Shown here in pieces: positions 1-10,717 of a stretch of DNA of 64,000 bases. Position numbers and translations under genes: made by a program. The stretch comes from Listeria grandensis FSL F6-0971 (GTDB taxonomy: Bacteria > Bacillota > Bacilli > Lactobacillales > Listeriaceae), in NCBI RefSeq assembly GCF_000525835.1, contig NZ_AODD01000012.1, positions 1 through 64,000 on the forward strand, read 5' to 3'. Under the pieces are notes generated by a model. That model was not told the origin of the DNA. It made no database searches and saw nothing but the letters and a program-made list of their open reading frames with translations. Every line of letters begins with the position of its first letter. Positions within the stretch are counted from its first letter, which is position 1.

Positions 1-368
1 CCAGAAGTTCCTTCTTCTTACCTGCATTACTCACTTTATTCGCCAACGCTTTGGCTTGATTAATATCTGTTGCAGTAATCCCTTCCGCTAGCTTGGTGTG
101 CCCACTGTCACCAAACAATTTATTAACTGCTTCGTTTGCTGCTTTCAGATTGTTAGCTTCCACTACTTTTGCATCTAACAACTTTTGTGCTTTTTCAATC
201 TCATCCAGAAGTTCCTTCTTCTTACCTGCATTACTCACTTTATTCGCCAACGCTTTGGCTTGATTAATATCTGTTGCAGTAATCCCTTCCGCTAGCTTGG
301 TGTGCCCACTGTCACCAAACAATTTATTAACTGCTTCGTTTGCTGCTTTTAGATTGTTAGCTTCTTCT
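1..368 (-). repeat. Tandem 204-bp coding repeat
   Basis: Bases 1-164 recur almost identically at 205-368 with a period of 204 bp (68 codons); I see one difference, in the stretch before agattgttagc. These are repeats of the secreted protein above. Near identity at DNA level implies recent duplication or gene conversion, and repeat number may vary between strains. Confidence 0.85.
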
Positions 369-1184
369 ACTGTCTGATCAAGTAGTGTTTGAGCTGTTGA
401 AAGAGTTGTAGTTAATTGACCTCTCCATTCTAGATTTACTACACCGCTCAATTTTTTTTTTCAGGTCATCCAGAGTAGATTGTGTGACATTTGATTTCAA
501 TGCTATTTGACTTGAGCTTGTAAATATATTGCCTATACTTTTAGCGAGATTATTATTATAAGCGTATTGTCTATTTGCCTCATTCAACCGAGTTTGTAGT
601 TCTTGCTTTACAGTGTTGTTACTTACATTCATAATCTGATCAATACTAGCTTGTGCATCTGTCATTGCCAAAGGTGCAATCGCCACCGGAACACCGCCCT
701 CTAGCATCCAATCAAGAGGACTTCTGGCTTTTGAAATCCAATACTTATCAGATATACCCATTACACCATCCTTAGTTATATAATCCAAAACTTCTCCCTT
801 ATCGTTTATTCTTTCTATTCTAAAGGTTGAAGAAGCACTTATAGGGTTTCCAAAGCTCCACTTAGAGCCATTCAAATAAGAATAATATGGTTGTCCTTTA
901 ATAATTGAGGAACGATAAACATTATTCACCATTAGTCTGAAATTATAATTTTGTACAGTCGTACTTGAAGGGAAATGAATAGAAATCAGGTTTCCATTTT
1001 TATCCCATGTGAAATGTGAGAATGTGTCTCTCACTAAGATCCTGTTAGATTTTTCCCCAGTACTACTTTGAACATTATTTTGCTCTTCTGCCATAGCAGT
1101 TAATGGGGCTCCAAATGAAGAAGCTACAATAGCTACTGCCGTGGATGTTATTAATACTTTTCTTACGATTTGTTTTTTTGACAT
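1..1184 (-). CDS. Secreted repeat protein, 3' end outside window, frame broken at a T-run
   Basis: The reading frame starts at 1184 with a Sec signal peptide: a KKQIVRK basic stretch, a hydrophobic core and an alanine-rich end near residue 32. A non-repetitive region of about 200 residues follows. The original frame ends at 378, but removing one base from the ten-T run at 452-461 joins it to an open frame that continues to base 1. That frame carries 68-residue repeats with the motif ANEAVNKLFGDSGHTKLAEG. They resemble the Cry1Ac domain D-VI-type repeats found in Listeria and Enterococcus surface proteins. The C-terminus and any LPXTG anchor lie outside the window. A surface or secreted adhesin-like role is an inference; the N-terminal region is not recognised. 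Confidence 0.7.
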
Positions 1185-1292
1185 TCTTTCAATTCCTCTC
1201 CCAATTCCATTTTATTTTTTATGATTCCACGAAACTTTCTTACTAAGATTACATCTAGCTCACCTCCCGATCAGTATGTTATATCTACCAAA

Positions 1293-1926
1293 TTAGCTCG
1301 CCGTATAATCTCGATACCACATACCATTATCTATCTGAACAATTTTTTTCCTTTTGCAGATTTTTCATAATTTTCGATGTTCTAGATAGAGAGCAATGAC
1401 TGATTTGAGCTAAAATTTTCATATTCATCCATTTAGGTGCCTGTATAAAACCATCTTCTCTTTCTAATTCCATTTGCGGCAAGATACAATACAACGTGTA
1501 CTTTACTCGCTCTTCCGCTAATAAATCAGATAGCATATTTAACTCTGTAATGACTGTTTCATTTTTTTTTCTATTACATTTAGAAAAAAATGAGATAGAA
1601 GTTTTTCCTGATCTAAAAATTCATAAAGTTCTTTTTTTTTGAAAAATGTTTACCTGACTTGTTTCGACAGCCACTAACTTCATTCTATCCTCTTCTCTTG
1701 CTTTCACGATAAAATGATTCGGCTGCAAACAATTAAACAAATAATATTCTTTTAGCGGATTCATTTGGAATAACGTTCCGTTTTCTATATAACAGACTTC
1801 TTCTTCTGAAAGACATAAGGTATCATGTTTATGAATACTGATACCTTCGCTTGGAACATTGGCTAAGATATACGAACTTACGATAGGTTCTTCTTTTAAA
1901 GAATTATGAAATTCCACATAATTCAC
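1293..1926 (-). CDS. Crp/Fnr-family regulator (PrfA-like), frame broken
   Basis: Two in-frame pieces (1926-1621 and 1536-1327) look like one gene of about 210 residues. The N-terminal piece has the beta-rich look of a cyclic-nucleotide-binding-like domain (CYIENGTLFQMNP). The C-terminal piece has a Crp-type helix-turn-helix (ILAQISHCSLSRTSKIMKNL). The frame breaks at the nine-T run 1632-1640 and changes again at the nine-T run 1562-1570. Removing one base from the T7 run at 1343-1349 gives a natural C-terminus ending at 1293. Listeria carries many Crp/Fnr paralogs, including PrfA. Target genes are unknown. It is divergent from the Agr-like operon and may act on the neighbouring secreted protein gene. 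Confidence 0.6.
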
Positions 1927-2176
1927 TTCCTCTCCCCCTTTCCATTTTTATTCTACTAGAAATACACCCTGTAACAAATGGTGTAATCCTTGACCTGCGT
2001 CAAACTTCTTCCTTGTTTTTGTCGATTTATTCACACTCTATTTTGCTTACTCATTTATCTTACTATGTTTTTTTAAAATGTTTATTTCATTTGAAATCGT
2101 TTTCTTTTTATTTGACAGCCAATTTAATTGTTTTCTTACTTTCTTTTACTTATACTAAATATAAGGCGGTGTTTTC

Positions 2177-2924
2177 ATGCATATTTATATTATTGAAGAT
2201 AATCTTAAATTTCGCGCAGATCTTGTGACACTTATAAAAAACATGTACAATCCCTTTTTATTCGGTGACTGGGAGATTAAGATCATCACAAATATTTTTT
2301 CTATGGATACTTTAGATATTCAAAATGATTCTATCTTCTTTTTAGATATTGATTTAAAGAGTTCGATTAACGGTCTGGATATCGGTACCGAAATACGAAA
2401 AAGAAACAGTAAATGCTATATATTATTTTTAACATCCTATCCAGATTTTGGACGAGAGATGATTAATTCCAACATTTATCCCACGGCTTATCTAATTAAG
2501 ACAGCAGACAAAGCAATCCTATCTTCAGAAATTTTTACTGCTTTATCGAATATTCAAGCCGAACTGAAAAAGCAAAGAGAAACTGGTAAACAAAGTTATT
2601 TTAACAAACCAAAAAAAGCCCATTGCTTTTCATTTGGACGACATTCTTTATATTACAACTGTTGCTGGTATGAAAAATACTTTACTCATTACAACCATCT
2701 ATGAAGAGTCTTTTATAGATGGAAAAATCTCGCAAATTAAGCAAAAGTTCGATATGCCTGTATTTTATAACGAGCTGAAATCTTATATTATTCATGTCAG
2801 TATGATTAAATCGATTAACCAGAGTATCGGTTTTATTTACTTTCAAAACGGCAGTATTTTAGAACTTAACACGCCAAGTGCACGTAAATTATTGGCATAC
2901 TTTAAAGAGAAAGGGGGACTCTAA
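2177..2924 (+). CDS. AgrA-like LytTR response regulator (one frameshift)
   Basis: An N-terminal receiver domain starts IYIIEDN and has the phospho-acceptor Asp in FFLDIDLKS. A C-terminal LytTR DNA-binding domain follows (DDILYITT, then FYNELKSYIIHVSMIKSI). The receiver frame stops at 2704 and the LytTR frame opens upstream of it. Removing one A from the seven-A run 2611-2617 joins them into 248 residues, the usual AgrA size. The start ATG at 2177 has an aaggcgg ribosome site. The sensor kinase gene follows directly. By family, such regulators bind direct repeats upstream of peptide-pheromone or bacteriocin genes; no agrB or agrD is visible here. Confidence 0.75.
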
Positions 2925-2925
2925 G

Positions 2926-4239
2926 GTGACTTATGTGGAGGCAACACTTTTTCTTACGATGAATTATCTGATTATTCTGTGGATAATTGGAAAAAAATTC
3001 TTTTTTTTCGGGTAAACAACTTATCTGGCTGACCGTTGCTCTTGGAATAAACGTTGGCATTGCTCTGATTTTTAACATTGGATTATTCTATAGTCTATTT
3101 TTAGTCATTTACTTACTGCAATGGCTATTTAGTTCCACTCATTCAAAGAGTCATCTACTTGCTATACTTTATTTACTCATCCAGTATAGTCTTTCAATCG
3201 TATCGTTCTACCTCACCTATGATTTACCCCTACAAATGAACTTTCATGGTACCTTCTCCATTTTACCTTTTCTCTTTTTTGCTTCAAATGGTTTTCCTAT
3301 TTTTATTATCTTTTTTTTGTTATTTTTATTTTAAAAAAAATATGACTTAAAGAATAAAATCTATTTTTTGAAAAGTAACTTAATATATGTAAATTTTTTG
3401 ATATTCCTTTTATTCATTGGATTAACAATCCTGCACGCTTTTATTGTTAGTAATCAAAACAATATGCAATATAGAAGCGGTATTCCCATCGTTATTTTCA
3501 CCGTTTTTTTAGCGCTGATTGCATTCTTTTTATTTGCAAACCTCATTTCTAAGCTACACAGGCAAACCCTCGATAACAAATTACTTCGAGAGACTCTTTT
3601 AGCAGAACAAAATCTATTCGAATTTTCTAGGGAGTTTCAGCATGACTTAGGTGCTATACTTCTAGGACTTGAAGGCTATCTAGCTGAAAATCAAGTAGAA
3701 GAAGCCCGTATATTCTTAAAGAAAATTCAAAATCAAACGCTATCGCAATTTAACAAGCAGTATCTGACTCAAATCGATTATATGTATAACCTTCCTATCA
3801 AAGCTGTTCTTTATGAATTTTCTTCTACATGTATCGAGAAGGAGATTCCTTTAAACTTGAATATTACAGCAGATTTTAGAGAACCCCCTATCGATTTGCT
3901 CGATTACCTTCGCTGTATTTCTATTATGTTAAATAATGCAGTGGAAGCTCGCTTTGATAATCATTTTTTTTATTACTGTCAATATTTTAAAAAAAGCGAA
4001 TAGTCTTGAATTCATCGTTAAAAATCCTGTTCCAGAAAATTTCAAACTACAAACTGTTTTTAAAAAAAGGTTTTTCTACAAAACAAAATCATAAAGGACT
4101 TGGCCTTTCCAATTTAAGAAAAATTGTGACTCGACATTCAAATTTAGAGCTCAACTACTCCGTTACAAATAAAACGCTTTTAGTTAATCTGAAGGTTAGT
4201 TTGAAAAACCAGCAAAATGTTACTTCAAGCGACCAATGA
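2926..4239 (+). CDS. AgrC-like sensor histidine kinase (several frameshifts)
   Basis: The likely start is GTG 2926, two bases after the regulator's stop. The N-terminal part is a run of hydrophobic helices (about six membrane segments). Then come the phospho-acceptor region FEFSREFQHDLG and the ATP-binding GHKL motifs LNNAVEA and GLGLSNLRKI, as in HPK10/AgrC kinases. The frame is interrupted near the A7/T8 runs at 2991-3008, at a stop near 3334, at the T8 run 3964-3971 and at the A7 run 4062-4068. The last two are repaired exactly by removing one base each. It pairs with the upstream LytTR regulator. The inducing peptide is unknown. Confidence 0.7.
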
Positions 4240-4263
4240 TTCTCTTTTAATCATTTATTTCAT

Positions 4264-4289
4264 GTGTCAAAAAGTATGCTTTTTGACAC
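4264..4289. terminator. Bidirectional hairpin terminator
   Basis: A perfect 11-bp stem (gtgtcaaaaag / ctttttgacac) with a 4-base loop lies between the sensor kinase gene and a convergent small gene. The stem itself provides an A/T tract in both directions. Confidence 0.6.
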
Positions 4290-4369
4290 TACATATACAA
4301 AGAAAGAGCATCACTTTTTCAGCGCGCCCTTTCTTTACATTTACTTTGATCGTTTCATCAACCTTTTCT

Positions 4370-4511
4370 TTATTTTTTTGCTCTTCTCTTAGCACTTAAC
4401 AACATCAAAATGTTATAAAATAATATTCCATAAATCGCCGTTTCCATAAAGTCACCATTTACAATAGCTATTATCAAGACACTCCAATAAGGATGCTCAT
4501 TTTCTAGCCAT
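4370..4511 (-). CDS. Possible 46-residue membrane peptide (one frameshift)
   Basis: ATG 4511-4509 on the minus strand follows a gggag ribosome site. Removing one A from the four-A run (4500-4503) gives a 46-residue peptide starting MARNEHPYWSVLIIAIVNG and ending in a basic AKRRAKK tail, closed by TAA at 4370. The middle is hydrophobic and would span the membrane once. It has no cysteine and no double-glycine leader, so it is not a typical AgrD or ComC pheromone. It sits convergent to the Agr-like operon. The function is not known and the gene rests on the repaired frame. Confidence 0.4.
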
Positions 4512-4607
4512 TTGTTCCACTCCCTTTTTTCGAACTCTAAAAATTAAAAATGGTGCCAAAACCCGTAAATTTTAACACCATTATATAAAATATACAAGCT
4601 TTTTCTC

Positions 4608-5030
4608 CTACTTACTCAACTTCACAAGCTCAGTCCCCGCTCGGTCCCACATTTCATTCATCATGTCATAATATTTATCATCCATTGCAACATCCACAAG
4701 CATCCTTGTCTGGCTACCTACTGGTTCAAATACATAGTATTCTAGCATATCTGCAAATGCAGCAACCTCAACATATTTCCCATCATTGATTTCACCTAAA
4801 AATGCGAATTTGATTTCTTTTTCTGGTTCAAAAACGACTACTTTAGAAACCAAACCATTTCCCTCCGCATCAACAAAGTTAACGGTTTTATCAAGTCCCA
4901 TATCACCAGTGTAGGTCGATCCTTCATGGAAAGCAGCTGCCCATTTTTCATACTTACTGCGATCAACAACTAATTGCCAAGCCTCTTCAGGTCCGCAATC
5001 AAGCATAAACTCTTTTTTAATGTGTTTCAT
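4608..5030 (-). CDS. SRPBCC (START/AHSA1-like) domain protein
   Basis: 140 residues, with ATG after a strong aaggaggc ribosome site. The N-terminus (IKKEFMLDCGPEEAWQLVVD) and the following SKYEKWAAAFHEGSTYTG, with alternating strands and a C-terminal helix, fit the helix-grip fold of SRPBCC proteins. That family includes Aha1-like proteins and small ligand-binding polyketide cyclases. No catalytic residue can be assigned. It stands alone on the minus strand with no operon partner, and its ligand is unknown. Confidence 0.65.
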   Translation of the reverse strand: MKHIKKEFMLDCGPEEAWQLVVDRSKYEKWAAAFHEGSTYTGDMGLDKTVNFVDAEGNGLVSKVVVFEPEKEIKFAFLGEINDGKYVEVAAFADMLEYYVFEPVGSQTRMLVDVAMDDKYYDMMNEMWDRAGTELVKLSK

Positions 5031-5120
5031 TATAAGCCTCCTTCTAGATATCTTTTTAATGGAAATATATATTTATATTGTAGTACATCCGACATCTACT
5101 AACAAGCAATATGTGCTCTG

Positions 5121-5653
5121 GTAGACTAAAGTTGAAATGGTGCCCCTTTTTCATACAGAATTTTCAAGGTGTCTCCAGCATGTTGAAAATTGATTAGTAA
5201 TAGATGAATCGAAGCATCCGTTTAAAACATCATCTAGGGATAATCTTACCTGAAAAAAACAAGAGCAAGCGCTTTCTACACGGCTGTAAGTAATGAAAAA
5301 TTTGCTTTTATGTCACGGACTCCCTAGACAAACCTATACTATAATGAAGGTGGTTTAAAGAACACATGTGAGTTTGGCTAATAGAGTGAGATGTTCTACG
5401 CGAGTCATCGGTCTAGTGGGGCTAGATTGTGGATGCCGCGCTCCCCTTCATCTCCTTCTACATGCAGAAGAGGTGCAGATTCCCTTCCTTTTCGTTCGGT
5501 GGAATCGTATTCGGCTCCACGGTGGGTTGAATTACCAAAGTCCGACTAAGTTTCGTATCATGAAATCTATCGAAAACAAAGATGTTACAGGTTAAATCCC
5601 GCAACACCTTATAGATTTTATTTGACAAAAGGTTGCCATTTCACTATATGAAC
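5121..5653 (+). mobile_element. Decayed IS3-type insertion sequence remnant
   Basis: The left end (gtagactaaagttgaaatgg) and the reverse complement of the right end near 5653 share a tgaaatgg core and similar flanks, as imperfect terminal inverted repeats do. The frame just inside the right end encodes a transposase C-terminus. At about 530 bp the element is far shorter than a working IS3 element, so most of the interior has been lost. Confidence 0.5.
5368..5595 (+). pseudogene. IS3-family transposase (OrfB) C-terminal fragment
   Basis: Only the last part is recognisable: VRWNRIRLHGGLNYQSPTKF matches the end of the IS3/IS150 OrfB integrase core, usually seen as YN-RR-H-SLGY-SP-EF. The N-terminal DDE residues are missing. 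The upstream residues of this frame do not look like transposase. Its stop lies about 60 bp from the presumed right terminal repeat, as in intact IS3 elements. Confidence 0.5.
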
Positions 5654-5958
5654 TGTTGGAGCGAAAAATCAAGGTACAAGCTTGGGAGAATTCATAGCTT
5701 GTACCTCTTTAACCTATAGAAATGTCGAAGTTTTTTATATAGAGTTGTGCTGAGCATTTCGGAATGGATTCTATATAAGCCATAAATAGAGAGAAACGAA
5801 ATGAGCATTAAAAAGTCGTCAAAATTCCAAAAAGATCAAGAGAAGGAAAGATAATTTACATAGAATAAATGCTTTTAAAGGGAAATGTTAATAATTTAGA
5901 CACAAATTAACCAACGCTTACATGTTATAATTAATACTAATAAAAAGGGGGACTGCAA

Positions 5959-6240
5959 ATAAAAAAATTACTAGTAGCTTTTAGCACCGTTTGCGCTCTT
6001 ATATTTAGTTTCACAGGAGCGGGTGTAATTGGAAATACTCCTAACGTTGTGGTGGCTATGACAACATCAATAAAGCACACTCAATCCTTTAAGTTTAGTT
6101 CAGGAACTGGGCCAGCGAGAATGTACGCAACGATTACGCAAAATGGGTATACGTACAAAGGATATATCTATAAGACCAGCTACAGATATCGTACATCTGG
6201 CGGAAATTTATCAGATTATTCGGGGTACTTATATCGATAG
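5959..6240 (+). CDS. Small secreted peptide 1 (paralog of the next gene), ATA as apparent start
   Basis: A frame of 93 residues begins KKLLVAFSTVCALIFSF, a Sec signal peptide with probable cleavage after NVVVA. The mature part is about 60 residues, rich in Thr, Ser and Tyr, with SGTGPARMY, NGYTYKGYIYK and a final DYSGYLYR. A good ribosome site (aaaggggga) lies 7 bases before an ATA codon at 5959. No ATG, GTG or TTG sits at proper spacing, so either ATA is used or the start has been mutated. It has no cysteines. Its paralog starts 120 bp downstream. I do not recognise the family. A bacteriocin or toxin role is possible but unsupported. Confidence 0.5.
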   Translation: MKKLLVAFSTVCALIFSFTGAGVIGNTPNVVVAMTTSIKHTQSFKFSSGTGPARMYATITQNGYTYKGYIYKTSYRYRTSGGNLSDYSGYLYR

Positions 6241-6359
6241 AATTTTAAGTATAGTATCAATATTATTTTAGGTAGAAGAGGAACGCTAACACATAGCGAA
6301 CGGTTATTAATTTTATCAGTCCAGGATACTCACACATTTGGTAATTTGGAAAGGACGCG

Positions 6360-6656
6360 ATGAATAAAATGGAAAAATTAAGTATGAAGCTTGGTTTAGT
6401 ATTTGTTTTGTCACTTGGCTTTTTTGGATTTTTAGGTAAGGTGTCGCCTTCACCGCAGGCATCAACAGGTTCAAGTAGTATGACGATGACGATTTCCCAA
6501 AGCTATACGGGTGGTACTGGTCCAACAATGAGACATTTCACAACCACTAGTTATGGGAACCGCTATACTGGGTATCTTAAACTGGTAAGAATAAATTACA
6601 CAAGGGCAGGGACCATTTGCTACTACTCAGGGACTGTGACGAGCTCATGGAGATAA
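6360..6656 (+). CDS. Small secreted peptide 2 (paralog)
   Basis: 98 residues with ATG 6360 after a ggaaagga ribosome site. The N-terminus (MEKLSMKLGLVFVLSLGFFG) is a signal peptide; cleavage near SPQAS would leave about 63 residues. The mature part shares the pattern S-(Y/F)-GTGP, T-x-x-G-x-x-Y-x-GYL-K and YSG-x near the end with the upstream peptide, so the two arose by duplication. No cysteines and no leader-processing motif are seen. Secretion is well supported. The function is unknown. Confidence 0.6.
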   Translation: MNKMEKLSMKLGLVFVLSLGFFGFLGKVSPSPQASTGSSSMTMTISQSYTGGTGPTMRHFTTTSYGNRYTGYLKLVRINYTRAGTICYYSGTVTSSWR

Positions 6657-6761
6657 TATTATTTTACAACAATAGATTAAAAGAAAATTTGAAGAAGATC
6701 TATTGTTCTAAAATAACTTAATCTTCAGAAGGAAGGGTACAATGGTAGGCTAGTAATCACA

Positions 6762-6807
6762 AGGATGGAACATAAGTGGAGTTAAAGATCCCCAAGTGTT
6801 CCATCCT
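6762..6807. terminator. Hairpin between the peptide gene and the ROK regulator
   Basis: A perfect 11-bp inverted repeat (aggatggaaca / tgttccatcct) separated by 24 bases lies between convergent genes. There is no clear T tract, so termination is plausible but not certain. Confidence 0.4.
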
Positions 6808-6819
6808 ATTCAACATGTA

Positions 6820-7983
6820 TCACTTTTTAAAAATGAGGTCTTGCGATTCTAGTCCTAAAACTTGTCGCGAAATAAGGGCGACACCGCCGAGCAAGGAGGA
6901 GTCGTAAATATCATGTTGTGTGAATTCAATCCGCGTTTCTCCTAACGGATCGAGCGCCTGGTACTCCTCGGAAATGCGGTCTAACAAATCTGGAAATTGC
7001 GATAAGGACCGCGATGAAAGAAATACAGCTTCTGGCGCGCTGTATTGCACCAAATTATAAGTAATTTGCGCAATCGCCGTGATCCATTCATCGACAACCT
7101 CCAAAACAAAGGCATCTTTCTTTTTTATCAATGCGGCAAATTCGTCTACCGTCAATTCCGGCTTATTTTCATGCTTCGCGATTTTTTCCATAATTGCTTT
7201 TTCGGAGTATAGCTCTTCCAACCGATACACTTGTTTATCCTTACAGATGACCGAACGACCGATTTCGCCAGCTAGCCCCTGCACGCCGTAGTAAAGCTGC
7301 TCGTTAATGATCGTGCCAACGCCGATACCGTTATGAATATTCAGCGCCAACAAGTTCTGAAGCGGCTCCTCACCGGAATAATACCAAAAATCGCGAATCG
7401 AAATTGCTGTTAAATTGGCCTCATTCTCAAACTCGATCGGTACATCAACAATTTCTTCCAATGCAGTTAACAATGAAAAAGAATCAAGCTCTAAAAATGG
7501 ACTATATCGAATCTCATTCTCGTGAACAGGAGCATGTGTCGATACCGCAATGCCTAGCAGCCCTTTCATCGTATCGAATGCCTTTAGACCAGAAATAACT
7601 TCCCGCATCATCTGAAAAACGTCTTTTATACTGCGGCCGGTTAAGCGAAGCGACTCTTTTTGAATCACCTCACCATTCAAATAATTCACCGAATACCTTA
7701 AATGCCTCGCTCCCATATCGAAAGCCAAGACATAACCATACCGATAATTAAATTGAATCAAATTCGGTCTACGTCCGCCTGTGTGGGAAGACTCACCGAT
7801 GCCAAGCTCTTCAATCAGACCTTCCTCATGTAATTCGCGAACGATAGAAGATACCGTGGATTTTTGCAAATGAATCGCACTGGCAATCGAACTTCTTGAT
7901 GTCTGACCAGCATTAAATAGAGTTTTTAATACTAATTTCTTATTGTTTTCTCTCATAACATCCTGATCAGTTTTTTTAGTCAT
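6820..7983 (-). CDS. ROK-family transcriptional regulator (XylR/NagC-like)
   Basis: 387 residues. The N-terminal winged helix (KLVLKTLFNAGQTSRSSIAS, then LQKSTVSSIVRELHEEGLIEE) is the MarR-like DNA-binding part of ROK repressors. The ROK sugar-kinase-like domain follows (YVLAFDMGARHLRYSVN, then LLALNIHNGIGVGTIIN and GLAGEIGR). The usual zinc-binding cysteine cluster of ROK kinases is not obvious, which fits a regulator that binds rather than phosphorylates a sugar. No sugar operon is adjacent, so the ligand is unknown. The start ATG has gaaaggga upstream. Confidence 0.8.
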   Translation of the reverse strand: MTKKTDQDVMRENNKKLVLKTLFNAGQTSRSSIASAIHLQKSTVSSIVRELHEEGLIEELGIGESSHTGGRRPNLIQFNYRYGYVLAFDMGARHLRYSVNYLNGEVIQKESLRLTGRSIKDVFQMMREVISGLKAFDTMKGLLGIAVSTHAPVHENEIRYSPFLELDSFSLLTALEEIVDVPIEFENEANLTAISIRDFWYYSGEEPLQNLLALNIHNGIGVGTIINEQLYYGVQGLAGEIGRSVICKDKQVYRLEELYSEKAIMEKIAKHENKPELTVDEFAALIKKKDAFVLEVVDEWITAIAQITYNLVQYSAPEAVFLSSRSLSQFPDLLDRISEEYQALDPLGETRIEFTQHDIYDSSLLGGVALISRQVLGLESQDLIFKK

Positions 7984-8152
7984 ACATATACGTCCCTTTC
8001 TAGCTACCCGTTTTTAAAAAGTATAACACACAACCCTAACACCGTAAAAGTGGAAATAAAGGTTCTTGGATGCTATTCTATTTTTGAGGTTGCCAGTATA
8101 CATCTGCAGGTTTGAACACTGAGCGGCGCCGAAGTTTCAATTTCCAGCGTAA

Positions 8153-8168
8153 TGTTTCACGTGAAACA
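8153..8168. promoter_or_regulatory. parS site (perfect match)
   Basis: TGTTTCACGTGAAACA matches the Firmicute parS consensus TGTTNCACGTGAAACA at all positions. It is the binding and CTP-loading site for ParB (Spo0J), whose gene is at 59167-60024. It is intergenic, about 13 kb left of dnaA. Confidence 0.9.
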
Positions 8169-8172
8169 TCAA

Positions 8173-8218
8173 AAAACTGGTTCCATTGCACACCTGAAAT
8201 GTGATGGAACCAGTTTTT
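8173..8218. terminator. Terminator of the DUF1015 gene
   Basis: Long stem (aaaactggttccat / atggaaccagtttt) with a short imperfect inner part, directly beyond the DUF1015 stop. T/A tracts on both sides allow use in either direction. Confidence 0.75.
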
Positions 8219-8220
8219 AT

Positions 8221-9462
<1,242 letters not shown>

Positions 9463-9487
9463 AAAAAATCCCTCCTTATTTTATAAA

Positions 9488-9520
9488 AATAGCCACGACA
9501 GAAATCCCATCGCAGCTATT
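9488..9520 (-). terminator. Hairpin after serA
   Basis: AATAGC and GCTATT arms with further pairing inside (tGCGA / TCGTg), followed on the minus strand by atttttat, in the serA-DUF1015 gap. It probably attenuates transcription into DUF1015. Confidence 0.5.
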
Positions 9521-9529
9521 CATTTTATC

Positions 9530-10717
9530 TTAGTAAGCCGTAACTCCAGCAGGTTCAATCGCACGCACACGAATCACACCAGGAATCGCGTTCAGACGCT
9601 CCTCAACCAACGATAAGTTCCCTTGTGCCGCTTTTTCCATGTCAATCAGTGTATAAGCGTAGTCGCCCTTACTGCGATTGGTCATATCCAAAATATTGAT
9701 CGAACCATTCGCGAGTTCCGTCGTAACCTGCCCAACCATATTCGGCACATTGTGATGGAAAACCGCCAAGCGCGGATGGCCATTATAAGGCATCTCCACA
9801 TTTGGGAAGTTCACCGAATTCTTAATACTACCTGTTTCTAAAAAAGACGCCAGTTCCTTCGCTGCCATTTTTGCACAGTTGGTTTCGGCTTCTTCCGTCG
9901 AAGCTCCTAGATGAGGTAACACTTCAACATTGGGATGTTTCACAAAAGCTTCCGTCGCAAAATCAGTAATGTACATGCGCAACTGACCAGCGTTCAGCCC
10001 TTCAATCATCGCATTCTCGTCCACCAATTCCCCACGCGAAAAATTAAGTAAAACCGCATCAGGTTTCATCAATTGCAACGTTTCCCGGTTGAACATGCCC
10101 GCCGTATTATCCTTCAGCGGCACATGAACCGTCAAATAATCACATGTCGCCAATACTTCCTCGAGCGTCATCGCGCGCTCTACCTCTTTCGAAATCCGCC
10201 ATGCCGTATCCACCGAAACATACGGATCATAACCGACAACTTCCATACCAAGCGCCAAAGCATCATTCGCTACAAGCGCACCAATCGCGCCTAAACCGAT
10301 GATCCCTAAACGCTTCCCAGCAAGTTCCGTCCCAGCAAACCGCTTCTTCCCAGCTTCGACTTTCTTCTCAATATCAGAACCATCAAGTGTCTTCACCCAC
10401 TCTGAGCCTTCCAAAATCGGCCGTGCACCCATGAATAGACTCGCCAATACCAACTCTTTCACCGCGTTTGCATTCGCACCAGGTGTATTAAAAACCACGA
10501 TTCCCTTATCCGCACAAGCCTCGACAGGAATATTATTCACTCCCGCACCCGCTCGTGCCACAGCTTTCACACTATCAGGAAACTCAAAATCATGTAGATC
10601 ATAGCTTCGCAGTAAAATACCATCTGGCGCTTGATTCCCATCAATTAAGTATTTTTCCACATCGAACTTACGTAATCCTTCTTTTGCAATCGCATTGAAA
10701 GTCTGAATATTAAACAT
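9530..10717 (-). CDS. serA: D-3-phosphoglycerate dehydrogenase
   Basis: Oxidises 3-phosphoglycerate to 3-phosphohydroxypyruvate, the first step of serine synthesis. The start is placed at ATG 10717 ([15 protein letters not shown]) because aaaggggg lies just upstream; the frame is open ten codons further. 395 residues: N-terminal substrate domain, NAD-binding Rossmann [19 protein letters not shown], catalytic Arg in [10 protein letters not shown], Glu in AEAF-type [10 protein letters not shown] and His in [14 protein letters not shown]-terminal ACT domain ([20 protein letters not shown]) is present, the short form of the enzyme. It overlaps the end of serC by 8 bp, so the two are translationally coupled. 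Confidence 0.93.
   Translation of the reverse strand: MFNIQTFNAIAKEGLRKFDVEKYLIDGNQAPDGILLRSYDLHDFEFPDSVKAVARAGAGVNNIPVEACADKGIVVFNTPGANANAVKELVLASLFMGARPILEGSEWVKTLDGSDIEKKVEAGKKRFAGTELAGKRLGIIGLGAIGALVANDALALGMEVVGYDPYVSVDTAWRISKEVERAMTLEEVLATCDYLTVHVPLKDNTAGMFNRETLQLMKPDAVLLNFSRGELVDENAMIEGLNAGQLRMYITDFATEAFVKHPNVEVLPHLGASTEEAETNCAKMAAKELASFLETGSIKNSVNFPNVEMPYNGHPRLAVFHHNVPNMVGQVTTELANGSINILDMTNRSKGDYAYTLIDMEKAAQGNLSLVEERLNAIPGVIRVRAIEPAGVTAY

Noticed and set aside
1..368. CRISPR array
   Set aside because: The repeats are 204 bp, coding and contiguous with no spacers.
2013..2228. Plus-strand frame upstream of the AgrA-like gene
   Set aside because: It is AT-rich by composition, lacks a ribosome site and overlaps the true start region of the regulator.
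4217..4399. Plus-strand 60-codon frame
   Set aside because: It overlaps a hairpin terminator and the end of the kinase gene and has no protein-like features.
5959..6656. Lactococcin-972-like bacteriocins
   Set aside because: Size and signal peptide fit, but the Trp/Gly/His pattern of that family is missing; kept as unknown secreted peptides.
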